Source of the DNA: JBEKTW01 sp049515655
Lineage (GTDB): Bacteria > Bacteroidota > Ignavibacteria > UBA10030 > SZUA-254
Assembly (NCBI GenBank): GCA_049515655.1
Contig: JBEKTW010000022.1
Coordinates: 46,534-110,533 of the forward strand
Reading direction: 5' to 3'
Length of the DNA stretch: 64,000 bases
Below are positions 25,520-34,504 of the stretch, piece by piece (positions within the stretch are counted from its first letter, which is position 1; each line of letters starts with the position of its first letter). The translations under genes and the position numbers were made by a program. The notes beneath the pieces were generated by a model that was given only the letters and a program-made list of their open reading frames with translations, was not told the origin of the DNA and searched no databases.

Positions 25520-25696
25520 GTGGCACTCAGGGTGTATGACGTTCTTGAGGAGGTGGCGACGCTGGTCAATGAGATGGAAGATGGAGGATGGAAATCGGTT
25601 GTCTGGGGCGCAAGCGGAATGGCAAGCGGCATCTATGATCATCGGTCAACTCCCGGGACGTTCAGCGAAACGAAGAAACTATTGTTCCTCAAATAG
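25520..25696 (+). pseudogene. orphan T9SS sorting-domain fragment
   Basis: Frame 25520-25696 reads VALRVYDVLEEVATLVNEM, then ASGMASGIYDHRS and TKKLLFLK before the stop. This matches the last 60 residues of a T9SS C-terminal domain (VTLRVYDVLGxEVATLVNE, ASGVYFYR, TKKMLLLK) with substitutions in key positions: the Gly before EVATL is lost and YFYR has become YDHR. There is no start and nothing recognisable upstream. It is the leftover tail of a deleted secreted-protein gene, still followed by its terminator. Confidence 0.7.
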
Positions 25697-25704
25697 GTTA
25701 AGAA

Positions 25705-25738
25705 AAAGCAGCCGGTCCAACGGCTGCTTTTGTGTTTC
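25705..25738 (+). terminator. Rho-independent terminator
   Basis: AAAGCAGCCG and CGGCTGCTTT (25705-25714 and 25721-25730) form a 10-bp stem with a 6-base loop, followed by TGTGTTT. It comes just after the stop of the sorting-domain fragment. Confidence 0.8.
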
Positions 25739-25850
25739 ATGAGCTGTGCGTCAGATCCAATGTTGCAGAAGAAGAAAACTTTCGCTATATAGATATATAT
25801 CGTTGAGTTTCAAAGAGAATTGAACACGCCAAATTATCACCTCCACAAGC

Positions 25851-27893
25851 ATGCAGAGAAATCACACGCCAGAAGTACCTGAAGCAACAAAACCCTGGTT
25901 ACTGCGAGAGGGACCACCGGAAAATGCCGCCACCTGTGGAATCAAGGAACTGGATATTACACTTATTCGTCCGACCAACTACACAGATGACGGTTATCCG
26001 ATCCAGACGAGGATCGGCATAATCCGCAGCAACACCCTGACGCAGATGGGTACGCTGGCGCATGATCTTGTGAACTGTCCCTTCTTCGAAGGCGTGTCGC
26101 TCAAGGTCCGCCTGATCGATGAGGCAATTCAGCGTGTGCCGGTGAAGGAAGTCCTGAAGCGCTCGAAAGTCCACGGCGTGAAATCAATCGTCATGCTCGT
26201 TGGCGTACAATCGAATCAGTACCCGCGAGCGCAGGACATTGCTTCCTGGTTTCTACCGCACGGAATTCCTGTCTTGATCGGCGGATTCCACGTGAGCGGA
26301 ATGCTCTCCATGATTGGTCTTACGGCCGATCTCAGGGAGGCAATGTCGAAGGGAATCATTCTTGTCGCCGGCGAGGTCGAGGGTGGGCGGTTACACGCCG
26401 TTGTAGAAGATGTAGTCCAGGGACAGGCAAAGCCGCTCTACAATTTCTTGAATCCTACACCGGACCTCACGGACTTGCCGATGCCTCGCCTCACCGAGGA
26501 AGACCTCAAGGGGTTCGCTTCGCCGTACAGCACCCTTGATACCGGGCGAGGATGCGTTTTCACCTGTGACTTCTGCACCATCATCAATGTGCAGGGTCGG
26601 ACGATGAGATGGCGAGATCCAAAACAAGTCGTCGATTTTGTTCGTCAGAGTTATTACGATGCCGGTGTTACACACTGTTTTTTTACAGATGACAACTTGG
26701 CCCGAAACCCCCGCTGGCGCGAGATCTTTGCGGGTCTCATCCGCCTGCGCGAGGAAGAAAAGATTCCGTTTACTTTCATGATGCAGAGTGATCTTGCGGC
26801 GCGCAAAATGCCCGGCGGTGATTTCTTCGTTCTTGCCGCACGCGCTGGCTGCAACCAAGTCTTCTTTGGTGTGGAAAGCGTCAATCGTGCAAACCTCCGT
26901 TCGCAGGGAAAGTTCCACAACCAAGCCGCGGGATACAAGGATCTTGTCGCCCACTGTCACTCGCTCGGGATTGCCACCCATCCAGGCTATATCCTAGGGC
27001 TTCCGTTTGATACGCCCGAGAGTATCGAACAAGATATTGCTGAACTACAACGGATGGGGTTTGATTCTGCCTCGTTCTACATCCTGGCTCCTTTGCCCGG
27101 TTCGAAGGATCATCAAAAGTGGTGGCGAGAGCGGCGGTGGATGGATCCGGATTTCAACACGTATGATTCGGCGCACGTGGCCGCAGCGCCGGAGCGCATG
27201 ACGCGAGATGAACTCATGCAGGCCTACCGCAAGGCGTGGGAACAATTTTACTCCACCGAGCACATGGTCAATGTCCTCAAGGTCTGGCGTCATGACTGGC
27301 ATTACTACTGGGGCAGGATCTTTTTCTTCGCAGCATATCTTTATGCGTCGAGGATCGAGCGTTTGCACCCCATGAATTGCGGCTTCTGGACAGTTCGGCA
27401 TCGGCGAGATAGGCGATCCGGTTTTCCGCGCGAGGCTTTCTTTCCGTTCTGGTGGGGACGGCTCAAGACTACTGCTCTCCGGCTGCAGGGAATCGTTAAG
27501 CTCTTCTTCCAGCTCGAAGAGGTTTGGCTCAGGAGCCGGCCGAAGAGCAAAACTGAAGAGGCGCTTCAAGAGCTTCTCGCCAAGACGAAGCAAGATATCC
27601 TCGACTCGACGAATCGAGTTGTTGATTGGCGAGATCTCAAGGTAAAGGAACTCGTGGAGCTCCACAAGAAGCTTCACGACCAGATGCCTGAGATCAAGGT
27701 CCCCTCGGCAGTTACCCTCTGGCTCAGGAAGCGGAACCCGTTTGTGGCTTCATACACGAGGGCATACGCTCAGCGGATTTGGCGGCGGTGGTATCTCCAC
27801 GTGTGGAATCCACTGAAGTGGATCGAAGTGTGGATGTTCGAGTGGTTGAACGGTGTACGGTTTCTCACTCACTTGATTGCCGAGGGCAGATAG
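25851..27893 (+). CDS. radical SAM protein (B12-binding-type architecture)
   Basis: 680 residues. The N-terminal ~200 residues have a B12-binding-like Rossmann arrangement (VHGVKSIVMLVGVQSNQYPRAQDIASWFLPHGIPVLIGGFHVSG). The radical SAM core follows, with GRGCVFTCDFCTI: cluster cysteines 235, 239 and 242. Then come CFFTDDNLARNPRW, a GCNQVFFGVES strand and HPGYILGLPFDTPESI. The ~250-residue C-terminal part is basic and aromatic with RIFFFAAYLYASRIERLHPMN, possibly membrane-associated. No cobalamin-specific DxHxxG is visible, so B12 use is uncertain. Reaction unknown; relatives modify lipids, hopanoids or natural products. Single gene. Confidence 0.85.
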   Translation: MQRNHTPEVPEATKPWLLREGPPENAATCGIKELDITLIRPTNYTDDGYPIQTRIGIIRSNTLTQMGTLAHDLVNCPFFEGVSLKVRLIDEAIQRVPVKEVLKRSKVHGVKSIVMLVGVQSNQYPRAQDIASWFLPHGIPVLIGGFHVSGMLSMIGLTADLREAMSKGIILVAGEVEGGRLHAVVEDVVQGQAKPLYNFLNPTPDLTDLPMPRLTEEDLKGFASPYSTLDTGRGCVFTCDFCTIINVQGRTMRWRDPKQVVDFVRQSYYDAGVTHCFFTDDNLARNPRWREIFAGLIRLREEEKIPFTFMMQSDLAARKMPGGDFFVLAARAGCNQVFFGVESVNRANLRSQGKFHNQAAGYKDLVAHCHSLGIATHPGYILGLPFDTPESIEQDIAELQRMGFDSASFYILAPLPGSKDHQKWWRERRWMDPDFNTYDSAHVAAAPERMTRDELMQAYRKAWEQFYSTEHMVNVLKVWRHDWHYYWGRIFFFAAYLYASRIERLHPMNCGFWTVRHRRDRRSGFPREAFFPFWWGRLKTTALRLQGIVKLFFQLEEVWLRSRPKSKTEEALQELLAKTKQDILDSTNRVVDWRDLKVKELVELHKKLHDQMPEIKVPSAVTLWLRKRNPFVASYTRAYAQRIWRRWYLHVWNPLKWIEVWMFEWLNGVRFLTHLIAEGR

Positions 27894-27976
27894 GCTATCA
27901 TCGAGGTTTTCTTTGAGTAATTTCCTTGTTGGACTGCCCCCGTGCGACTCTCTCCCAGCGGGGGAGAGCGACAAAA

Positions 27977-28010
27977 AAAGCCGGCCCGCGAAAGGCGGAC
28001 CGGCTTCTTC
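27977..28010. terminator. two-way terminator between convergent genes
   Basis: AGCCGGCCCGC and GCGGACCGGCT pair around GAAAG, flanked by an A-run on the left and CTTCTTC on the right, between the convergent radical SAM gene and the giant repeat gene. Confidence 0.75.
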
Positions 28011-28032
28011 AACGATGGTACGATGCTGAATC

Positions 28033-31000
28033 TTACTTCATCAAGAGCATCTTCTTGACGCTTGTGTAAGCAGCTTCAACTGTATTCCCGTCTCCGACAA
28101 CCGGCTGCGCCGCCATCCGATAAATGTAAACTCCGGAAGCAAGCCGCGAGGCGTCGAACCTCTGCTCGTGCTGACCCTCATCCATGAGCTGATGGTCGAA
28201 CAGCGTCGCAACTTCCTGGCCGAGGATGTTGTAGATCGTCAGCGTCACGACGGACTGCTTCGGCACGTCGAACCGGATCATAGTCGACGGGTTGAAGGGA
28301 TTCGGATAGTTCTGATACAGAGCGAATTCCTTCGGATGAACCGCGAGTGCAACCTTCACCTTGCCGGCATTCGCCTGCAATGTGCCGGGGTTTGCCGTCA
28401 GGAAACTCACGTCGCTCAGACGGCGAACACCTTTCAGCTCGAGATGGTTACAGCTCCAGCTTACAGTGTCCACACGACCGCTATCGGCAAACGCTCCGTT
28501 AAGCCTGTGAACTACGAAGTACACATCATCGCCGCTCATCGTCGTACCGCCGGGACAGGTGAGCCACAGGTTGGCGTGGGCGTAGATCGAATCGATCGTC
28601 TGGCCGTTGAAGAACGAGCTGCTCGTGTCGGATGAATCCGCCGGTGCGTTGTAGACCAGCGATCCCAGACCGTCTGGAAATTCTCCCATCTTGCTGGCTT
28701 TTAGATTGAGACCCAGCGAGAGCACTTCTGCGAACAGCTTGTCGTCAAACACTTTCGGTGAAAGGCCCTTGATTTGCTTCTTGAAGATCTTCGGGTCGCT
28801 GAAACACACAGCCGGGCCCGTATGAAGCATCTTCCCCGTCTTGAAAGAGACAAGCTGAGATATGGTCGCCGTCTTCCAATTATCGATCAGCACCGACTTC
28901 GGACCGGAGGGAGCACCGATCGTCATAGGAAATGCGTGGAGCAAATTCAGGTCGTCTCCGACATTGGAAAGATTCGGCATCGGCAGCAACAGCTGGTTTC
29001 TCAGGATGGCGTCTGCCGCGACGGCCGGTTTGCCCGGCAATGCGCCTTTTAAGACCGGCTTTCCGGAGGTGGTCCATTTGTAGGACATCTTGATCGGTGA
29101 ACCCTTCAAACCTCTGCCGGAGAACCAGATCGAATCGCCGGCAAGGATCGAGTCGGGGTTCGGGACGTTCACGGACCACATCGTTCTCTTGACGTCGCCT
29201 CTGTTGGGTCTGAAGACGACAGTTTCCGTAGAGGCATGGCCATACGCTCGCAGTGTGTCGAGGGGTGCATTGAACGTAAATTCGATCTTTGTGAAGTTCA
29301 GGGAAACCCCTTTCGTGACGTTCGGGGGCGGAACCTTCACGACGAACTGGAAGTCCGCCGCGCTCGCCTTGCACTTCACGGATTGAAGAGCATTTGCCCA
29401 ATCCTGCATCGTTGCAGTGCGGAACGTCGTATCGCTTAGAGCGGCCGAATTCAACCATTGAACGCTCGTCGACTCGCAATTCGAGACGACGAAATTGAAT
29501 GTCCCCGAAGCGGGAAAACTCACAGCGTATCCTGGCGGGACGCTCTCGTGCAATGTGTACGAATCCGGAGGCAAGCCCGTGAAACATACCGCCCCGTTTG
29601 TATCGGTCTGGCCGGAGAAGGCGTTAGACGGGTTCAAACCGGTCAGGATAAAAGTGACTCCTGACATTGGTAGTTCACCGGGGTCGAGCTGCTGATTGTG
29701 ATTGCGGTCGTAGTACTTTGTGACGCACAGCGTTCCGCCATGAGCGCGAGTGCCGAAATTGACCGGCGTAATCGTCGCGCCACTCGTGACGGTGATCGGC
29801 GAAGGAGCCGTAGTCGTCTGGTCCAAACATGGTTCGGTCTGTTCTATGACCCCCCATGTTCCGGGGAACATTGTCGCGAAGCTGTACTGGCCTGCAGTAT
29901 CCGTCCGCATTGACGCTGGATTCGCGCCTGAGGCGGGGGGGCCGACAAGGAATGTCAGACTGTCGAGATGTCCGGCCGCGATACCGTTTGAGTCAAGAAG
30001 TGTTACCGCGCCACCGCGATAAGTCTTGCCCGTCTCGAGCGGATCCACTGCATCTCCATCGAGGTCGCCTTCGAGGACGATTTCACCAAAGAGAGTCATC
30101 CCTCCAGACGAGGATCCCGGTGGGGGCGTCAGGTCGCACTCGAGAAAAATATCGAAGAAACTCGAAATTGTCTGACCCGAGGTAGAGGGAATCATGCGTC
30201 CATCATCGTCGTACAACTTCAAAAGTGACACATGACCGGTGTATTCCTTCAATTTACATGTGACGGTGTACGGGTTGCCGCCGAGCTGGACTGTGGACGT
30301 AGAGTGGAGCTCAAAAGCATCCATCTGGGTCGGGATATCCCCGTCCTCAAATTTAGTGCCCTTGACCGTCCCGTCCCAACCTTTGCCGATGCTTCTATAG
30401 TCGCTAACATGTCTTCCTGCCTTCTTCCCGGGCTTGGCAGCGAGAGATATCACATTCCTTTGATTATCCATTATGGCTGCTCTTTTTGCATAGGTATAGC
30501 CGACCGCCGTGCCCTGGCCCGGCGCCACAATGCCGTTTAACCTCAAGCTGAACGAGCCGGTGATCCCGTGCACCGAGATTGCCGGGTTCTGGTTACTGCC
30601 AGGGATAAGGCCGACGGCCCGATCCTGCAACCCCTCTTCTCCGGGATCTCGCGAACCGTTACCATTGTGGTCGTTGAACGCCACGCCTGAAAGAGATGGC
30701 GCCTGGAAGTTACCGAAGTTGACGCCTGAAATTGAATCGCCGGGAGCCGTCGAGAATCCGTACACGGGCAAGCCGCTGGTTAGGATCCAGCCGGGCTGTC
30801 CGTTTTCCAGAACGCGGTACGTACCCGCGGGCACGTTCGTGAAGGCGTAGTTGCCCGACACGTCGGTTCGGACCGTATCGACGATGTTACCCGCTGTATC
30901 GAGAAGAGCGATCTTCCAGTTCGCGAGTCCGGTTTCACCCGGGTCGAGGACGCCGTTACCGTTCACGTCGTGCCATTTCATGCCGGCAATGGAACCTGCC

Positions 31001-33237
31001 ACCGCAGTATCGAGCTCAATTCTCATCGCAGACGTCGAGGGTGACCATGTCGCCCCGTCGTCGAGGCTTATCTCGGTAAAGATATCAAAGAAAGCGCTGC
31101 ATGTCGATGCGCCCGGCTTGCCGGAAGAGGCGCTCGCAACAACCATACCCTTCGAAGGCAGTGTGGGACTCTCACGCAGGCGAAGATGTGACAACGTCGG
31201 GCTTTCGCGCAGGTGAATTTTCGTCGAGTCTTTTTTGACCTCAAGGTAATACACATTCCCCGTAGGAGTGCTATCGGCGGCAGTGACCTGGAGTGCCAGG
31301 CTGACGTCTAAAAAGACATCGAAAAAGGAATTGCCGTTGTCGAGCGACAGTGTCGCGCGACAGGTTGCATCAGTCATAGTCAGCGCGCTGCCGCCGGACG
31401 GCGGAAGAGCGAAGCCCTTGGCCACGTTAAAGAACGAAACCCGGGCCATCTGCGTTCCGTCGGCGAAGAGACCGTTTCCACATGTCTCATTGCTCTTTGC
31501 CCATAGCCCGCCTCCGGACGAACTTAATGCACCCGATGGGGCAGGGGGAGCCAGAAGCTGTTGTTCTAAGCGCACGGAGTCATTTGACGCCGACCAGGTT
31601 ACACCGCCGTCGAGACTGATCTCTGTATAGACATCGAAGAAACTGCTGATCCGGAAGCCACTGCCATTCGGTGTCACGGTGTGGCGGCCGAGGGATGCTT
31701 TCGAGGGACTTTCCCTGAGCATGACAGTTCCCGCGCTTCCGAGATTGCCGCTCAGGTCAAGGGCGAGCATCTCTTGGTCGAAGTCGCGTTCCTGTCCGTT
31801 ATCTGAAGAGTGCGACATCCGGACAGTCTCGTGACCGGTCAGGTGAAGGTCGGTCATCGGCAATCCAGCTCCGAATGAGATCTGCATATCACAATCCACA
31901 TCGGTGTCGTAGACTTGCTGGGTGCCGAGAGTGGGCAGAGCAAGCCGGGCCGAAGATGAACCCGCGGGGCGGGATAACATGGTCCATTGGTATGACATGC
32001 CATTGCTCCACGTCGGGGGTGGCGTTCCCTGTGGGGGTGGCGTCTGAAAATCAACATCCCCGTCGGAAGGCCAGAGATCGTCAAAATATGTTGCGACCGG
32101 CAAGCACGCCTGAGTCGATCCCGAAGAGGCAGGAATCGTGTCGGCGTATGCGAGCGTAAACGGAGGTTGAGGTGTCCAGGTCGAACCTCCATCAAGACTC
32201 AGTTCTGTGAAGACGTCGAAGAAACTCGATACCATGTACCCGCCACCGCCCGAGGCACGGACGCTCGTCCGGCCAAGGGAGGCTTTCGAAGGGCTCTCAC
32301 GAACCATGACGCCGCCGGGGAGCGTTCCCCCGCTGATGTCCAGTTGGAGCATTTCGGCGTCAAAATATTGGGTCGTCCCATCGTCGAACGTGTGGGTGTA
32401 ACGAACGGAACAGGCGCCGTTCGATGAACGCTGGAGGCCGCCGAACAAATAGAGCACGTCGCATGAAAAGGAATTCGTAACGGAACTGCCGACCGGGGGC
32501 ATCGGAGGAGATGATGCACGGTCCGTCACCACGAGGTCCGGATGACCGTCACCGTTCAGGTCGCCGATGGAAATTCCCGGAGGTGAGACAACATCGCCGG
32601 CAATGTCCGGCACAAAGGTGGGAGTCGGTTTTGTTTCGAGTCTGACAGAGTTATCTGCCGGAGTCCATGTCGCGCCGCCATCAACACTTAGTTCGAGAAA
32701 AACATCGAAGAAACTACTGACCATGTATCCCTTGGTCGGGGATTCCCTCAACTTCGTTTGCCCCGTCGAGTGTAACGTCGGACTTTCGCGAAGCATGAGC
32801 GGTTGCCCGCCGCCGGAGATATCCAGTTGAAGCATCTCGGTGCTGTAGGTTTGAACACCTCCCGAGTCGTTCGTAAGCTGCATGCGCATGCTCGCGGCGA
32901 CGGCCGGGTGCCACCTGACTGTCCCTCCGCTGTTGCTCGAGAAGGAAGCGCTCGCCTCACCGTCGAAACGGAGGATCGAGACAGTGCCTTTTAGAGGTGC
33001 TTCTTTCCTGGGTGCTTCTTTCCCGGAGGACGCGGAAAAGTCGAGTGAGAGATCTGTGAAGACATCAAAGAAACTGACGCTGTGAAACGTCACCGGGTGG
33101 TCCGACGGATCGAGCATCACGGTGCCGGGCACCGGGAGCGAATCGTCCGGAGAGATCACCGGCGGCACGTCCGATTGCGCCAGCGCCGGAAGGGCAATGG
33201 CGAACAGAAGTGCGAAGAATGTGAAGATGTGTTTCAT
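28033..33237 (-). CDS. giant T9SS-secreted SdrD-like repeat protein
   Basis: 1734 residues with a signal peptide (1-20). The first half contains at least seven copies of a motif of the form SSFFDVFTELSLDGGxTWxP, each preceded by one or two LRESPT/LRESPS tags and a GYMVSS- or FRISS-type strand; I do not recognise this repeat. SdrD/B-type domains follow (GMKWHDVNGNGVLDPGETGL, VAFNDHNGNGSRDPGEEGL, KYYDRNHNQQLDPGELPM), each with a calcium-type DxNxNxxxDPGE loop and a SYxL/TYRV end. The last ~85 residues (YQNYPNPFNPST, YNILGQEVATLF, KKMLLMK) form the sorting domain. Likely a surface adhesin or scaffold. Unusually repetitive coding DNA; no enzyme motif. Confidence 0.88.
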   Translation of the reverse strand: MKHIFTFFALLFAIALPALAQSDVPPVISPDDSLPVPGTVMLDPSDHPVTFHSVSFFDVFTDLSLDFSASSGKEAPRKEAPLKGTVSILRFDGEASASFSSNSGGTVRWHPAVAASMRMQLTNDSGGVQTYSTEMLQLDISGGGQPLMLRESPTLHSTGQTKLRESPTKGYMVSSFFDVFLELSVDGGATWTPADNSVRLETKPTPTFVPDIAGDVVSPPGISIGDLNGDGHPDLVVTDRASSPPMPPVGSSVTNSFSCDVLYLFGGLQRSSNGACSVRYTHTFDDGTTQYFDAEMLQLDISGGTLPGGVMVRESPSKASLGRTSVRASGGGGYMVSSFFDVFTELSLDGGSTWTPQPPFTLAYADTIPASSGSTQACLPVATYFDDLWPSDGDVDFQTPPPQGTPPPTWSNGMSYQWTMLSRPAGSSSARLALPTLGTQQVYDTDVDCDMQISFGAGLPMTDLHLTGHETVRMSHSSDNGQERDFDQEMLALDLSGNLGSAGTVMLRESPSKASLGRHTVTPNGSGFRISSFFDVYTEISLDGGVTWSASNDSVRLEQQLLAPPAPSGALSSSGGGLWAKSNETCGNGLFADGTQMARVSFFNVAKGFALPPSGGSALTMTDATCRATLSLDNGNSFFDVFLDVSLALQVTAADSTPTGNVYYLEVKKDSTKIHLRESPTLSHLRLRESPTLPSKGMVVASASSGKPGASTCSAFFDIFTEISLDDGATWSPSTSAMRIELDTAVAGSIAGMKWHDVNGNGVLDPGETGLANWKIALLDTAGNIVDTVRTDVSGNYAFTNVPAGTYRVLENGQPGWILTSGLPVYGFSTAPGDSISGVNFGNFQAPSLSGVAFNDHNGNGSRDPGEEGLQDRAVGLIPGSNQNPAISVHGITGSFSLRLNGIVAPGQGTAVGYTYAKRAAIMDNQRNVISLAAKPGKKAGRHVSDYRSIGKGWDGTVKGTKFEDGDIPTQMDAFELHSTSTVQLGGNPYTVTCKLKEYTGHVSLLKLYDDDGRMIPSTSGQTISSFFDIFLECDLTPPPGSSSGGMTLFGEIVLEGDLDGDAVDPLETGKTYRGGAVTLLDSNGIAAGHLDSLTFLVGPPASGANPASMRTDTAGQYSFATMFPGTWGVIEQTEPCLDQTTTAPSPITVTSGATITPVNFGTRAHGGTLCVTKYYDRNHNQQLDPGELPMSGVTFILTGLNPSNAFSGQTDTNGAVCFTGLPPDSYTLHESVPPGYAVSFPASGTFNFVVSNCESTSVQWLNSAALSDTTFRTATMQDWANALQSVKCKASAADFQFVVKVPPPNVTKGVSLNFTKIEFTFNAPLDTLRAYGHASTETVVFRPNRGDVKRTMWSVNVPNPDSILAGDSIWFSGRGLKGSPIKMSYKWTTSGKPVLKGALPGKPAVAADAILRNQLLLPMPNLSNVGDDLNLLHAFPMTIGAPSGPKSVLIDNWKTATISQLVSFKTGKMLHTGPAVCFSDPKIFKKQIKGLSPKVFDDKLFAEVLSLGLNLKASKMGEFPDGLGSLVYNAPADSSDTSSSFFNGQTIDSIYAHANLWLTCPGGTTMSGDDVYFVVHRLNGAFADSGRVDTVSWSCNHLELKGVRRLSDVSFLTANPGTLQANAGKVKVALAVHPKEFALYQNYPNPFNPSTMIRFDVPKQSVVTLTIYNILGQEVATLFDHQLMDEGQHEQRFDASRLASGVYIYRMAAQPVVGDGNTVEAAYTSVKKMLLMK

Positions 33238-33359
33238 GAAGTACTCCTTTTATTAAGTGGATAGTTAGTTTGTTTGGTGTTTTTCTAATCTCAATAGATG
33301 TCACGGTCTCCGCCGACGAGATTGGCGGGCAGTCGCACCGTGACAGAACTCTAATTCAA

Positions 33360-33683
33360 TCACCGGCTTTGCTTTGTTTCTTCTGATTGCGTGCCGAGGA
33401 CAATCCGTCGTGTGTCGACAAACCTCTCGCCGCCGTTCTCGATAGAAAGGCGGTAGAGATACACTCCATTTGTGTACCCGCGGGCTATGAAATCCACCGC
33501 GTGTGTTCCGGGCCCGAAAAGCTGCCCGTCAATGAGTGTGGCAAGCTCCCGGCCCTCCGGGTCGAACAGTGCAAGCGTTACCCGGGCCTCTCCGGGTAAG
33601 TCAAATTCGATCCCCGATGGTTTCAAGGGATTGGGATAAATGAGCCGTGACGAAAACTCGTTTTTGATACCGTGCTCCTGTGG
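33360..33683 (-). pseudogene. 5'-truncated T9SS secreted-protein tail
   Basis: The frame is open from just after a TGA at 33684-33686 to 33360 and reads RLIYPNPLKPSGIEFDLPG, then FDPEGRELATLIDG and GVYLYRLS, a sorting/FlgD-like C-terminal domain. No ATG or GTG with an SD is available; the only starts are internal TTG codons. This is probably the surviving 3' end of a secreted-protein gene upstream of the giant repeat protein. Confidence 0.6.
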
Positions 33684-33853
33684 TCAGATGGAGATATTAA
33701 GACAAAAGACTCTGATTTAATACTGGTACAACATAAGAATAGATGGGAAGAACCACAATCATGGAACCCATGATTTTGAGCATGGAAATACATGATGGCC
33801 ACCGATTTGGCCAAATTGAAGGGAATTTCGACCGGGGAAATACCGGCCGGAAG

Positions 33854-34504
33854 TTATTCGAGGGAGGTTAGACCATGCCGGATGGCGTACTTCGTCAGTT
33901 CGGCAACCGTATAAAGTTTGAGTTTGTCCATGATGTGCTGCCGATGCGTTTCAATTGTCGGCACGCTGACGTGAAGGATGGAGGCGATTTCTTTGGTGGA
34001 TTTCCCTTCGGCGAGGAGCTGGAGGACTTCTCGTTCCTTCGGCGTCAGAGAGGGTTCCGCGGCCAATCGCACGCTGGAGAGATGGTCGAGATAGTCCTGG
34101 ATGACCGGTCCGGTTACGTCGGGACTGACGTAAATCTTTTGCGCCATCACGGCCTGGATCGCTTGCTGAAGTTCATCGACCGCGCAGTGTTTCAACAGAT
34201 ATCCGGATGCCCCGGCTTCAAGCATCTGCATGACGTATCGTTTGTCGGAATGCATCGACAGCGCGATGATCTTGCCACCCGGATTATCGGCCAGGATCTG
34301 GCGCGTCGCTTCGATGCCGTTCAGATCGGGCATGGAAATATCGATGATGACGATGTCGGGCTGAAGCTGTTTTGCCAGCGTAACAGCGGCGCGGCCGTCT
34401 TCCGCCTGGCCAACGACACTCATCTTGAGTTCGTTCTCGAGAATACTGCGAAGACCCTCCCGTACGATCTTGTGGTCGTCGGCAAGCAGGACTCGTACAC
34501 TCAT
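33854..34504 (-). CDS. NarL/LuxR-type response regulator
   Basis: 216 residues. The receiver domain (1-120) has the acidic pair DD at 9-10, the phospho-acceptor Asp55 (VIIDISMPD), the conserved Ser/Thr after LS and Lys104 in LLKHC. The C-terminal LuxR-type helix-turn-helix (about 148-212) reads LTPKEREVLQLLAEGKSTKEIA, then HVSVPTIETHRQHIMDKL. It overlaps the histidine-kinase gene by 4 bp (ATGA), so kinase and regulator are made together as a cognate pair. Targets are not evident; the nearest downstream genes are the decayed sorting-domain gene and the giant repeat protein. Confidence 0.95.
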   Translation of the reverse strand: MSVRVLLADDHKIVREGLRSILENELKMSVVGQAEDGRAAVTLAKQLQPDIVIIDISMPDLNGIEATRQILADNPGGKIIALSMHSDKRYVMQMLEAGASGYLLKHCAVDELQQAIQAVMAQKIYVSPDVTGPVIQDYLDHLSSVRLAAEPSLTPKEREVLQLLAEGKSTKEIASILHVSVPTIETHRQHIMDKLKLYTVAELTKYAIRHGLTSLE

